8,953 nucleotides of DNA from Chloroflexota bacterium. Lineage in GTDB: Bacteria; Chloroflexota; Anaerolineae; Anaerolineales; DRMV01. A program made the position numbers and the translations under genes. The DNA is taken from contig JAADCW010000096.1 in assembly GCA_013154225.1 (NCBI GenBank), positions 1 through 8,953 of the forward strand, in the 5' to 3' direction. The notes beneath the pieces are model-generated. The model was not told the DNA's origin. It worked only from the letters and a program-made list of their open reading frames with translations, and ran no database searches. Shown in pieces: positions 1 to 5,476 of the stretch; position 1 is the stretch's first letter, and each line of letters starts with the position of its first letter.

Positions 1-195
1 CTGGGAATTGAGGCAGCGTTTATCCGGCTGCGGCCCGGAGCTGGGCGCGAGCAGGCACAGCAGGGCGGATGGGGGCGGTGGCTGTATGGAGTGCGGCGGT
101 GGGTGGTGCGACCACTGTTGCTGGCTGTGGGGCTGTGGGGCGGATGGCAGATAGGGCAAACGCTGCTGAAGATGTTGTTGGCGTGGCTGCGGTAA
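1..195 (+). CDS. C-terminal part of an unidentified membrane protein (5' end outside window)
   Basis: Frame 1 is open from the first base to a TAA at 193-195, giving 64 residues of a truncated protein. The first half is polar and Gly/Gln/Arg-rich. The last ~30 residues are hydrophobic with several Trp (RPLLLAVGLWGGWQIGQTLL), which looks like one C-terminal transmembrane helix ending in a short LR tail. I do not recognise the family. A strong Shine-Dalgarno begins 13 bases after the stop and serves the next gene, so the two may be co-transcribed. That the frame is coding rests on its being open, its coherent TM segment and the well-placed gene behind it. The overlapping frame at 69-269 runs into the next gene and looks non-coding. 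Confidence 0.55.
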   Translation: MGIEAAFIRLRPGAGREQAQQGGWGRWLYGVRRWVVRPLLLAVGLWGGWQIGQTLLKMLLAWLR

Positions 196-208
196 ACTAT
201 TTCTTTAC

Positions 209-216
209 AAGGAGGT
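209..216 (+). promoter_or_regulatory. Strong Shine-Dalgarno AAGGAGGT for the 224 gene
   Basis: AAGGAGGT lies 7 bases before the ATG at 224. The match to anti-SD is essentially full length. This fixes the start of the small gene and argues that this short ORF is really translated, although it is flanked by decayed sequence. Confidence 0.8.
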
Positions 217-223
217 ACAGGCT

Positions 224-466
224 ATGGAAGGCCAAGGATGGCAATATGTCAACGGGTTCCGTGTGCTAGTGAGTCGGACGGAGATACGGTTGGTGTGGCT
301 GCAAGATGAGAAGGAGGCGGTGGTGTTGTGGTTACCTCGGGAAGTTGCCAAGGCGCTGGTACCGGCGTTGGAGCAGGCGTTGGCACAGCAGGAGCAGCCA
401 GCCGAAGGGCCACTGGCAGAGGGCAAAGCGGGCGCAGGCAGAGCGCAGCCTGAATCTCGTTCCTGA
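224..466 (+). CDS. Small DUF3467-like protein, copy 1
   Basis: This is an 80-residue soluble protein. Residues 1-56 alternate short beta-like stretches (WQYVNGFRVLVS, IRLVWLQ, AVVLWLP) and end in a helix (REVAKALVPALEQALAQQEQ). It aligns without long gaps to the product of 2004-2243. Shared positions are Y-x-N/D-G-F/Y, a VV-x-M/L-P turn, AK-x-L and a helix ending in A-x(3-4)-E. The pattern of a beta sheet followed by 'P..(H/L)AK.L...L......E' recalls DUF3467, a small family of unknown function. That is resemblance by eye, not a search result. The last ~22 residues (Gly/Ala/Glu-rich) have no counterpart in copy 2 and may be read-through into the stem remnant, whose frame (from about 444) already overlaps this gene's 3' end. 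The ATG at 224 is set by AAGGAGGT. Confidence 0.7.
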   Translation: MEGQGWQYVNGFRVLVSRTEIRLVWLQDEKEAVVLWLPREVAKALVPALEQALAQQEQPAEGPLAEGKAGAGRAQPESRS

Positions 467-652
467 GGTCTCTTCTCCCTCCTACACCTCGCCCCCCGGC
501 AACCCCGAAGCCGCGCTGATCGCTGGCGCGCTGCTCACTCAGGGCAAAACCCCGACCGTGGAGCGCGAATTGCCGCCGCAGCCAATACGCCCCGGCGGTT
601 CGTTCAACCCTTCCGCGGCCGCGGCCTGTGGGGCAACGAGCACGGCCCGGTG
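444..652 (+). pseudogene. Stem remnant, copy 1 (out of frame with the downstream gene)
   Basis: In frame 3 from about 444 this encodes RSLNLVPEV, then NPEAALIAGALLTQGKTPT, then VERELPPQ. It then runs through a Pro/Gly stretch into a TGA at 651-653. The first ~137 bases match bases 2356-2478 closely, with the same PEAALI-x-GALLTQGKTPT peptide, so this was coding sequence. No convincing start or Shine-Dalgarno exists and the first bases overlap the end of the 224 gene. Downstream, the open frame switches to frame 2. That frame reads RGLWGNEHGPVTPTPT across 614-661 and is continuous with the next CDS. The simplest reading is one ancestral reading frame broken by an indel somewhere between about 575 and 620. 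The function of the parent protein is unknown. Confidence 0.55.
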
Positions 653-1636
653 ACGCCCACGCCCACAGCGCTGGCAGCGGGGTTCGTCCCGCCCCCCCTG
701 CCCGCCGGTGGCAGCGGGGGGCTATTGGGACCTTCGCCCACCCCCTTGCCTCCAGCCGCCACAGCCACCCCGCGCCCCACTTCCACGCCCATTGCCGAAC
801 ACACCGGGCTTGTGGGCAGTGCGCCGCCGTGGGCGAAGAAAGTCGCGGTGGGCACCCTGTTTGCGGGGCTGCTCGCTGCCCTGACCGCGGCCTACTACCG
901 CCGCAAACTTGCGGATTGGCGGGCGTGGCTGAGCGCGTATAAAGCCTCTAAAGAGGCTGACGATACGCCCCTGCCGCGCGAAACCCACCTGCTGATCGAC
1001 GGCGAAGTGCCGCTGGAAGATGCTGCCGAAGGTCGCGTGCCCCAGCCGGGGCCGCCAAAGCCCGACGGCTCTTACGTCCCGCACGGGCTACGGGACGGCT
1101 ATACCCCCTCGCAACCCGTAGACCTCGCCGCGTGGAAACAACAGGATTACGTTCAACTTCCATATGCGCAGGAATTGTCCCTCTCTCTTTCACCTGTGAT
1201 TGAAACCGGAGCGCGCTTGCCCACATTGAGTATAGGTTTTGGCGTACATGGAAGTCTAGGTATAGGAGGTTATGGTGATTTAGGCGACTATATTGTTGCC
1301 GGGGATACTACCGGTCATTTGCAACTTCTTCAGCCATATGCAGGCGGCGGTGGTACGACCGGTATATTTGGCGAGGTCACGCCGGTGGTCTTTATCAGCA
1401 ATGCCCCCTTGGAAAAATGGCCGGGGTGGAGCGTAAATGTGGGGGGAAGCATTGAACTTGGGTTTTCTGTCGGTGCAGACGTTGTCGTATGGAAAGATGA
1501 GCAAGGGCATCATTATTTTGGCCTTCAGATAACCCCAGGCATAGGGTTAGGCTACAGCCCAGAATTCGCACTTCCTATTGAATTTCACGGTGGCGCATCC
1601 CACACGTGGAAGCCTGTATGGAGATTAAAACGATGA
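650..1636 (+). CDS. Membrane-anchored stem plus Gly-rich C-terminal tip (polymorphic-toxin-like, partial)
   Basis: This is 328 codons if started at the GTG at 650. The frame is open back to 467 and no Shine-Dalgarno supports 650, so the true 5' end is probably lost upstream. Residues 1-48 are a Pro/Thr/Ala-rich linker. Residues 49-63 read AEHTGLVGSAPPWAK. Residues 64-83 form a TM helix followed by the basic YYRRK. Residues 88-155 are polar. Residues 157-167 (VDLAAWKQQDY) form a junction shared with the copy at 2491-2523. From about residue 175 the base composition falls in GC. The last 150 residues are a Gly-rich, beta-looking domain (FGVHGSLGIGGYGDLGDY, VGGSIELGFSVGADVVVW, GLQITPGIGLGYS), ending in Trp/Lys/Arg. 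Tips of this Gly-rich kind occur at the ends of some RHS-type proteins, but I recognise no catalytic motif. The TGA overlaps the ATG of the next gene, indicating coupling. A toxin role is inferred from layout only. Confidence 0.6.
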   Translation: MTPTPTALAAGFVPPPLPAGGSGGLLGPSPTPLPPAATATPRPTSTPIAEHTGLVGSAPPWAKKVAVGTLFAGLLAALTAAYYRRKLADWRAWLSAYKASKEADDTPLPRETHLLIDGEVPLEDAAEGRVPQPGPPKPDGSYVPHGLRDGYTPSQPVDLAAWKQQDYVQLPYAQELSLSLSPVIETGARLPTLSIGFGVHGSLGIGGYGDLGDYIVAGDTTGHLQLLQPYAGGGGTTGIFGEVTPVVFISNAPLEKWPGWSVNVGGSIELGFSVGADVVVWKDEQGHHYFGLQITPGIGLGYSPEFALPIEFHGGASHTWKPVWRLKR

Positions 1637-2001
1637 CGTGGAGCGAAATTCTCATTGCTGGCATTTCCTTGTTGTTCGTATGGGGTGTTGGAATTGCAAT
1701 GCTCCAATTCCCTGGGGGCGTTTATGCAATTTTGCTTCGCAAAACGGCTCAACTGGGTTTGTGGATTGCTGAAAATTGTGAATGGTGCTACTTCATTTGG
1801 GCCCATACTCGGTTGTGGACCCCCGTAGGAAAAATCACATATTACGAAATACTACAATATGAAGCTCAGGATCCCAAAAAGGCAATACGCACTTATTTCC
1901 CTTGGGTGATTCCGCTTTTCCACTTCTTCGCGCTTATCTGGTTAGGGGGAGCGATTTGGTTCACTATTATATTTCTGCAAATTGTAATACAAGGAGGCTA
2001 A
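1633..2001 (+). CDS. Small two-helix membrane protein, ATGA-coupled to the tip gene (immunity-like candidate)
   Basis: This is a 122-residue protein. TM1 lies at about residues 6-25 (ILIAGISLLFVWGVGIAM) and TM2 at about 90-118 (WVIPLFHFFALIWLGGAIWF and following). Between them is a ~60-residue amphipathic, Trp/Tyr-rich segment with Cys49 and Cys52 (NCEWCYF). The ATG at 1633 overlaps the preceding TGA as ATGA, with GGAG at 1620-1623 nine bases upstream. In-frame starts at 1606 (GTG) and 1618 (ATG) lie deeper inside the previous gene and lack a better Shine-Dalgarno. I do not recognise the family. Its position right after a variable tip, its size, its membrane nature and the identical arrangement at 2820 suggest a cognate partner such as an immunity protein. 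That is an inference. Base composition is AT-richer than the housekeeping half of the window. Confidence 0.7.
   Translation: MTWSEILIAGISLLFVWGVGIAMLQFPGGVYAILLRKTAQLGLWIAENCEWCYFIWAHTRLWTPVGKITYYEILQYEAQDPKKAIRTYFPWVIPLFHFFALIWLGGAIWFTIIFLQIVIQGG
1991..1997 (+). promoter_or_regulatory. Shine-Dalgarno AAGGAGG for the 2004 gene
   Basis: AAGGAGG is embedded in the last codons of the preceding gene (stop TAA at 1999-2001), 6 bases before the ATG at 2004. This selects 2004 over the longer frame starting at 1902 and indicates coupled translation. Confidence 0.8.
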
Positions 2002-2003
2002 AG

Positions 2004-2243
2004 ATGGAAAAGTATTACGCCGATGGTTACCACCTTCAAATGGGATTAACCGATGTTGACATTCTCTTCACCCGCCGTGGGGATGCACAAGTGGTGGTTA
2101 CGATGCCTGTTGTCCTGGCCAAAACCCTGGCCCAACAATTGACTGAGGCGGTCCGCCTGTACGAGGCTCGTTTAGGCGAATCTGTGCCTACTGCTCAAGA
2201 GCTAGAAAAGAGGTTTCAAAACATTCAAGAAGAGGTTGACTAA
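2004..2243 (+). CDS. Small DUF3467-like protein, copy 2
   Basis: This is a 79-residue soluble protein, paralogous to the product of 224-466. It has a beta-rich N-terminal half (YYADGYHLQMG, VDILFTRR, AQVVVTMP) followed by a long helix (AKTLAQQLTEAVRLYEARLG) and a charged C-terminus (ELEKRFQNIQEEVD). The MP-x(3)-AK-x-L-x(3)-L-x(5)-YEA-x-x-G pattern is close to my memory of DUF3467 proteins ('P.HAK.L...L......YE...G'), so it fits better than copy 1. Function is unknown and there are no catalytic-looking residues. The start is set by AAGGAGG at 1991-1997, two bases after the upstream stop, so it is probably in one transcript with the tip and membrane genes at 650-2001. Confidence 0.75.
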   Translation: MEKYYADGYHLQMGLTDVDILFTRRGDAQVVVTMPVVLAKTLAQQLTEAVRLYEARLGESVPTAQELEKRFQNIQEEVD

Positions 2244-2823
2244 AGAAAAGAGCCAAGTAAGCGAAGATGGAGCTCCGTGTATTTCCTCTGGCGTGAATAA
2301 ACGAATAAGCAGAAGTTTGAATAAACAAAGGGTCGAGCGAGGATTTAATGTCAAACGCAACCTGAACCTGGCCGCGCACGTGCCGCCGTCCCCCGGCAGC
2401 CCCGAAGCCGCGCTGATCGACGGCGCGCTGCTCACTCAGGGCAAAACCCCGACCATGAAGCGCGAATTGTCGCTGCAAGGCACACCACGTATTGACCTCG
2501 CGCGGCGGAAGGAAGAGGATTATAGCCACATGAAAGCCCATAATCAGCACTCTGCTCATCCTGCCTCTAAAATTGTTATGGGGCTCCTCATGATTAGTGC
2601 AGGATCCTTCCCCCTCACCCTGGGCGTTCTGGCTTGGGGTATTGCAGTTGCAAAATATGGCATAGGGACGGCAACAGGTGTAGACGGAATTATTGCTCTC
2701 GCCGACACCCCTGAGCTTATAGGGTTAGGAGGCCTTCTAATTGGTGCAGGTCTTGAGTTGATATGGAGAGGTGTCAAGATAGTAAGTTCGGGATTACATG
2801 AATTGCGGGAGGATAAAAAATGA
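2236..2823 (+). pseudogene. Truncated stem plus hydrophobic tip, module 2
   Basis: This frame is open for 195 codons. Bases 2356-2478 repeat the copy-1 stem (SPEAALIDGALLTQGKTPT). They are joined almost directly to the junction IDLARRKEEDY (2491-2523). The Pro-rich linker, TM helix and polar region present in copy 1 are therefore missing, consistent with an internal deletion. The C-terminal tip is hydrophobic and Gly-rich, with segments IVMGLLMISAGSFPLTLGVL and ELIGLGGLLIGAGLELIW, then a basic/acidic tail. It has no similarity to the copy-1 tip. The TTG at 2236 has no usable Shine-Dalgarno. The first plausible start is ATG 2530 (97 residues), 11 bases after AAGGAAGAGG, so the tip alone may still be translated. 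Its TGA overlaps the ATG of the next gene. The tip could be a membrane-active domain; I recognise no family. Confidence 0.5.
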
Positions 2824-2999
2824 AGCTCTCATCCTCTTTTGGGAATTACTTTGCCTTGTTACTTGGTTTTATTGCAGGTTGCTACAGTTTGTTCTTGGGC
2901 TTGAAATGGAAATCTCGTTTGTTCATTGGGGTTGGGGTTTATTTGATGGTCTTAATGCTGTTGATATACTTGTTAGGCGTTTACTTTGAGATATGGTAG
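2820..2999 (+). CDS. 59-aa two-helix membrane protein, ATGA-coupled to tip 2 (immunity-like candidate)
   Basis: This gene is very short. ATG at 2820 overlaps the TGA of the upstream frame (2821-2823) as ATGA. GGGAGG at 2807-2812 sits seven bases before it, a near-ideal Shine-Dalgarno. The stop is TAG at 2997-2999. The protein has TM1 at about residues 10-28 (YFALLLGFIAGCYSLFLGL), a short basic loop KWKSR, and TM2 at about 35-56 (FIGVGVYLMVLMLLIYLLGV), ending FEIW. It is not similar in sequence to the 122-residue protein at 1633, but it occupies exactly the same position behind a variable tip with the same overlap. Translation is well supported; a role as partner or immunity protein is inferred from position only. 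Confidence 0.7.
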   Translation: MKLSSSFGNYFALLLGFIAGCYSLFLGLKWKSRLFIGVGVYLMVLMLLIYLLGVYFEIW

Positions 3000-3035
3000 A
3001 TCTTTCTTTTCCCAATGGTCTACACAAACGCCTGA

Positions 3036-3272
3036 TTGCCACAAAGGGACAAGAATAAATCTTCTTTCAGTCATCTCTCGCTATCCACCCCAGCGCCAGT
3101 GGCTCGCCATACCGGACTGACGGGCTACACCCCGCCGTGGGGCAAGGTCATGGTAGTAGGCACCCTGTTCGCGAGGATGCTCGCGGCCCTGACCGTGGCC
3201 TACTATCGCCGCAAAGGGCAAAACGCCACAAGTGGCGAGTTGCTCGCCACCCCAGCCATCGTCGCCCGTTGA
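3036..3272 (+). pseudogene. Stem remnant, copy 3 (TM segment only)
   Basis: The frame encodes RHTGLTGYTPPWGKVMVVG, then TLFARMLAALTVAYYRRK. This matches residues 51-86 of the 650-1636 product (HTGL-x-G, PPW, GTLFA, LLAALT, AYYRRK). DNA similarity is evident over about 3097-3215. Upstream and downstream of this the sequence is unrelated to the other copies. After YYRRK it runs into an unrelated tail and a TGA. The only start is a TTG at 3036 without a Shine-Dalgarno. I read it as a displaced fragment of the same parent gene rather than a functional gene. It marks the right edge of the accessory region, just before the rplS promoter. Confidence 0.6.
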
Positions 3273-3318
3273 CTTCGTCGCGTGAAAGCGTAGGAAGCAG
3301 AAGTACACAACATTTTCC

Positions 3319-3346
3319 TTGCACCTTCCCTATAGCGTGGTATAAT
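3319..3346 (+). promoter_or_regulatory. Promoter of rplS
   Basis: TTGCAC at 3319-3324 and a perfect TATAAT at 3341-3346 are separated by 16 bases, with TG-rich sequence just before the -10. Transcription would begin near 3353, giving a leader of about 100 bases before rplS. It is the best sigma-70-type promoter I see in the window. Confidence 0.8.
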
Positions 3347-3352
3347 TGGGCG

Positions 3353-3399
3353 GCCGCCTTCCCAGGCGGCACGCTTGTGTAACCGACGAATGTGCCTGG
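3353..3399 (+). promoter_or_regulatory. Structured leader of rplS with two competing hairpins
   Basis: GCCGCC (3353-3358) pairs perfectly with GGCGGC (3365-3370) around a six-base loop. CCAGG-CGG-CAC (3362-3372) can instead pair with GTGCCTGG (3392-3399), with a three-base bulge. The two helices share bases 3362-3370, so they exclude each other. Leaders that bind their own product are known for several ribosomal protein genes, including L19 leaders in other phyla. Autoregulation here is inferred; I cannot match this to a known leader family. Confidence 0.4.
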
Positions 3400-3455
3400 C
3401 AACGCAGCACGGCACCGCTTCGTTCGGCTAATTCCCCAAGATGGAAGGTAACGCC

Positions 3456-3821
3456 ATGAACGCTGAACTGTTGAAGGCAGTGGAAGCCCCCCCTAACCCC
3501 AATGTCCCGGAGCTGCAACCCGGGGACATTGTGAGCGTGTTCCTGCGGATCAAAGAAGGCAATCGCGAACGCGTGCAGGAGTTCAAAGGCACGGTCATCC
3601 GTGTGCGCGGCGGCGGCAACGATGCCACCTTTACGGTGCGCCGCATCGCCAGCCACGGCGTGGGTGTGGAACGCACCTTCCTGGTGCGCTCGCCCCGCAT
3701 CGAAAAGGTCACCGTGCATCGTCACTCGCACGTGCGTCGGGCGCGGCTCTACTTCCTGCGCGAACGCCGCGGCAAGAAAGCCCGCCTCAAGCAGAAGTTC
3801 ACCCGCCGCGAGGACAAATAG
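3456..3821 (+). CDS. rplS: 50S ribosomal protein L19
   Basis: This is a 121-residue protein of typical L19 length. L19 sits at the 30S-50S interface of the ribosome. Family hallmarks are present: PGDIVSVFLRIKEGNRERVQ-F-GTVI, then a Gly-rich RGGGNDATFTVRRIASHGVGVERTF, then SPRIEKVTV, and RRARLYFLRERRGKKARLKQKF at the C-terminus. I choose ATG 3456 (MNAELLKAVEA), because GGAAGG at 3443-3448 lies 7 bases upstream. The in-frame ATG at 3441 has no Shine-Dalgarno and would put that site inside the gene. The gene has its own promoter and structured leader and ends in a strong terminator, so it appears to be mainly monocistronic. In many bacteria rplS follows rimM-trmD; here it follows a decayed accessory region instead. 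Confidence 0.97.
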   Translation: MNAELLKAVEAPPNPNVPELQPGDIVSVFLRIKEGNRERVQEFKGTVIRVRGGGNDATFTVRRIASHGVGVERTFLVRSPRIEKVTVHRHSHVRRARLYFLRERRGKKARLKQKFTRREDK

Positions 3822-3842
3822 CCTCAAAGCGTGGCTTCCTCC

Positions 3843-3870
3843 AAGGTGCAGTTCGCGCTGCACCTTTTTT
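3843..3870 (+). terminator. Intrinsic terminator of rplS
   Basis: AAGGTGCAG (3843-3851) pairs perfectly with CTGCACCTT (3858-3866) around TTCGCG, and the T run extends to 3870. It begins 21 bases after the rplS stop. It shows that the frame opening at 3831 cannot be the real start of the next gene. Confidence 0.92.
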
Positions 3871-3899
3871 GTTATCTCATCCTTCGGAGCCTCTGCCTT

Positions 3900-4646
3900 A
3901 TGACCATGTCTTCGCCTGCTTCACCCCCTCGCATCGGCATTACCTCTTCCTTCTGCCGCCATCCTCTGGAAATTCCCATGACCGCGCTGGCCCAACGCTA
4001 CATTGCCGCGGTCCGCGCAGCAGGCGGCATGCCCTTTATCATTCCCTTTGACACGCCTCCCACCCATATCCCCGCGCTGTTAGAAACCTGCGATGGCCTG
4101 CTGTTTTCCGGCGGCGGCGATATTGACCCGGCTTGCTATCGCGGGCAGGAACACCCCAAAGTGTACGACGTCAACCACGCGCGCGACGCCCTGGAAATCT
4201 CGCTGGCGCAGGAAGCCGTTAGCCAGGGCATACCGTTTCTGGGCATCTGCCGCGGCATTCAGGTCATTAACGTGGCCTTGGGCGGTTCGCTGTACGAAGA
4301 CCTGCCCAGCCAATACCCCAACGCCCTGGCCCACCGCCGCGATCCCAAAACCGAACGCACCCTTTTGGCGCACACAGTGCGCATCGCGCCTCAAACACGC
4401 CTGCACCACGTGCTGGAAGCAGATGAACTCCAGGTCAACAGCCTGCACCATCAGGGCGTGCGTGAGGTCGCGCCGTCGCTGACCGCGGTAGCCTGGTCGC
4501 CTGACGGATTGGTGGAAGCCGTGGAAGCCCCCAACCATCCCTTTGGCGTGGCCGTGCAGTGGCACCCCGAATGGCTTTACGACGAACACCCCGCACAACT
4601 CAGCCTCTTTCAAGCCCTGGTGCAGGCGGCCGCGCAGAGGGGTTGA
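3900..4646 (+). CDS. Gamma-glutamyl-gamma-aminobutyrate hydrolase family protein (peptidase C26, PuuD-like)
   Basis: This is a 248-residue cytoplasmic class-I glutamine-amidotransferase-like hydrolase. Family members cleave gamma-glutamyl amide bonds, for example gamma-Glu-GABA in the putrescine pathway. Motifs in order: GLLFSGGGDIDPACYRG (66-82), the nucleophile elbow FLGICRGIQVINVALGGSLYED (Cys117), QVNSLHHQGV (178-187), and the AVQWHPEW block with His222 and Glu224 completing the triad. Length matches the family. ATG 3900 is chosen because GGAG at 3886-3889 precedes it by 10 bases and the longer frame begins inside the rplS terminator; ATG 3906 is an alternative. No putrescine-pathway genes are nearby, so the exact substrate is open. 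It ends 2 bases before murI and is probably co-transcribed with it. Confidence 0.9.
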   Translation: MTMSSPASPPRIGITSSFCRHPLEIPMTALAQRYIAAVRAAGGMPFIIPFDTPPTHIPALLETCDGLLFSGGGDIDPACYRGQEHPKVYDVNHARDALEISLAQEAVSQGIPFLGICRGIQVINVALGGSLYEDLPSQYPNALAHRRDPKTERTLLAHTVRIAPQTRLHHVLEADELQVNSLHHQGVREVAPSLTAVAWSPDGLVEAVEAPNHPFGVAVQWHPEWLYDEHPAQLSLFQALVQAAAQRG

Positions 4647-4648
4647 CC

Positions 4649-5476
4649 ATGCCTGACGACCCGCGCCCCATTGGGGTTTTCGACTCTGGCGTGGGCGGCC
4701 TTTCAGTGCTTCGGGCACTGCAAGCGCGTCTTCCCAACGAGCACTTCATCTACATCGCAGACCAAGCCCATGTGCCCTATGGCCCGCGCCCACTGGCCGA
4801 AGTGCGTGCCTTTGCCGAAGGCATCACGCGTTATCTGCTTTCCCAGCAAGCCAAGGCTGTTGTTGTGGCCTGCAACACCGCTTCAGCCGCGGCCTTGCAC
4901 TATTTGCGGCAGACCTTCCCCCAAACGCCTTTTATAGGCATGGAACCCGCGGTCAAACCCGCGGCCGAGCACACCCGCACCGGCGTCGTTGGCGTGCTGG
5001 CAACCCCGGCCACGTTCCAGGGCGCGCTATATGCCTCGGTGGTCGAGCGCTTTGCCCAGGGCACCCGCCTGCTGGAAGACACCTGCGACGGCCTGGTACA
5101 ACAAATCGAAGCCGGCCACCTGCAGCACCCCACCACCCGCGCGATCCTTGACCGCGCGCTCCAACCCATGTTGGCCCAAGGCATGGACACCGTGGTGTTG
5201 GGTTGCACCCACTATCCGTTTGTCATTCCTTTGATCGAAGAAATTGTCGGCCCCCAAGTGCGGGTCATTGACCCCGCGCCAGCCATCGCCCGCCAAACCG
5301 AGCGGGTGCTGAAAATGCAAAACACCCGCCGTACCACGACAACCCCAGGCGTCACCCGTTATTACACCACAGCCCCAGACCCGCGCCAGACCGCAGAGGT
5401 CATGCGCCGCCTTTTAGGCCATCCGGTCACCGTGGAACGCCTGGCATGGCACGATGGGCGCTTAGCGCCGCCCTGA
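4649..5476 (+). CDS. murI: Glutamate racemase
   Basis: This is a 275-residue cofactor-independent racemase that converts L-glutamate to D-glutamate for peptidoglycan. The active-site signatures are complete. GVFDSGVGGLSVLRAL has Asp12 and Ser13. ADQAHVPYGPR follows at 38-47. VVACNTASAAAL carries the first catalytic Cys (Cys75). VLGCTHYPF carries the second (Cys186) with His188. Length is normal. The ATG at 4649 lies 2 bases after the stop of the PuuD-like gene, with a GAGGGG-type Shine-Dalgarno within that gene's last codons. Earlier in-frame codons back to 4559 overlap the neighbour and do not look like MurI. Its last 15 bases overlap the 3' end of a convergent small gene. Retention of murI implies D-Glu-containing murein. 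Confidence 0.96.
   Translation: MPDDPRPIGVFDSGVGGLSVLRALQARLPNEHFIYIADQAHVPYGPRPLAEVRAFAEGITRYLLSQQAKAVVVACNTASAAALHYLRQTFPQTPFIGMEPAVKPAAEHTRTGVVGVLATPATFQGALYASVVERFAQGTRLLEDTCDGLVQQIEAGHLQHPTTRAILDRALQPMLAQGMDTVVLGCTHYPFVIPLIEEIVGPQVRVIDPAPAIARQTERVLKMQNTRRTTTTPGVTRYYTTAPDPRQTAEVMRRLLGHPVTVERLAWHDGRLAPP

Noticed and set aside
69..269. 66-codon frame at the window start
   Set aside because: Ala/Gly/Val-rich, with no Shine-Dalgarno. It overlaps both the frame-1 membrane protein end and the well-supported 224 gene.
722..1226. Minus-strand frames of 92-120 codons opposite the stem/tip gene
   Set aside because: Low-complexity Arg/Gly/Ala composition and no ribosome site. The plus strand carries the repeated, conserved peptide.
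3330..3863. 177-codon minus-strand frame antisense to rplS
   Set aside because: It is the antisense of the conserved rplS codons plus its promoter and terminator and has no Shine-Dalgarno. It is a high-GC shadow.
4080..4718. 212-codon minus-strand frame across the PuuD-like and murI genes
   Set aside because: It lies wholly opposite a protein with a complete C26 signature and resembles no family; shadow of GC-rich codons.
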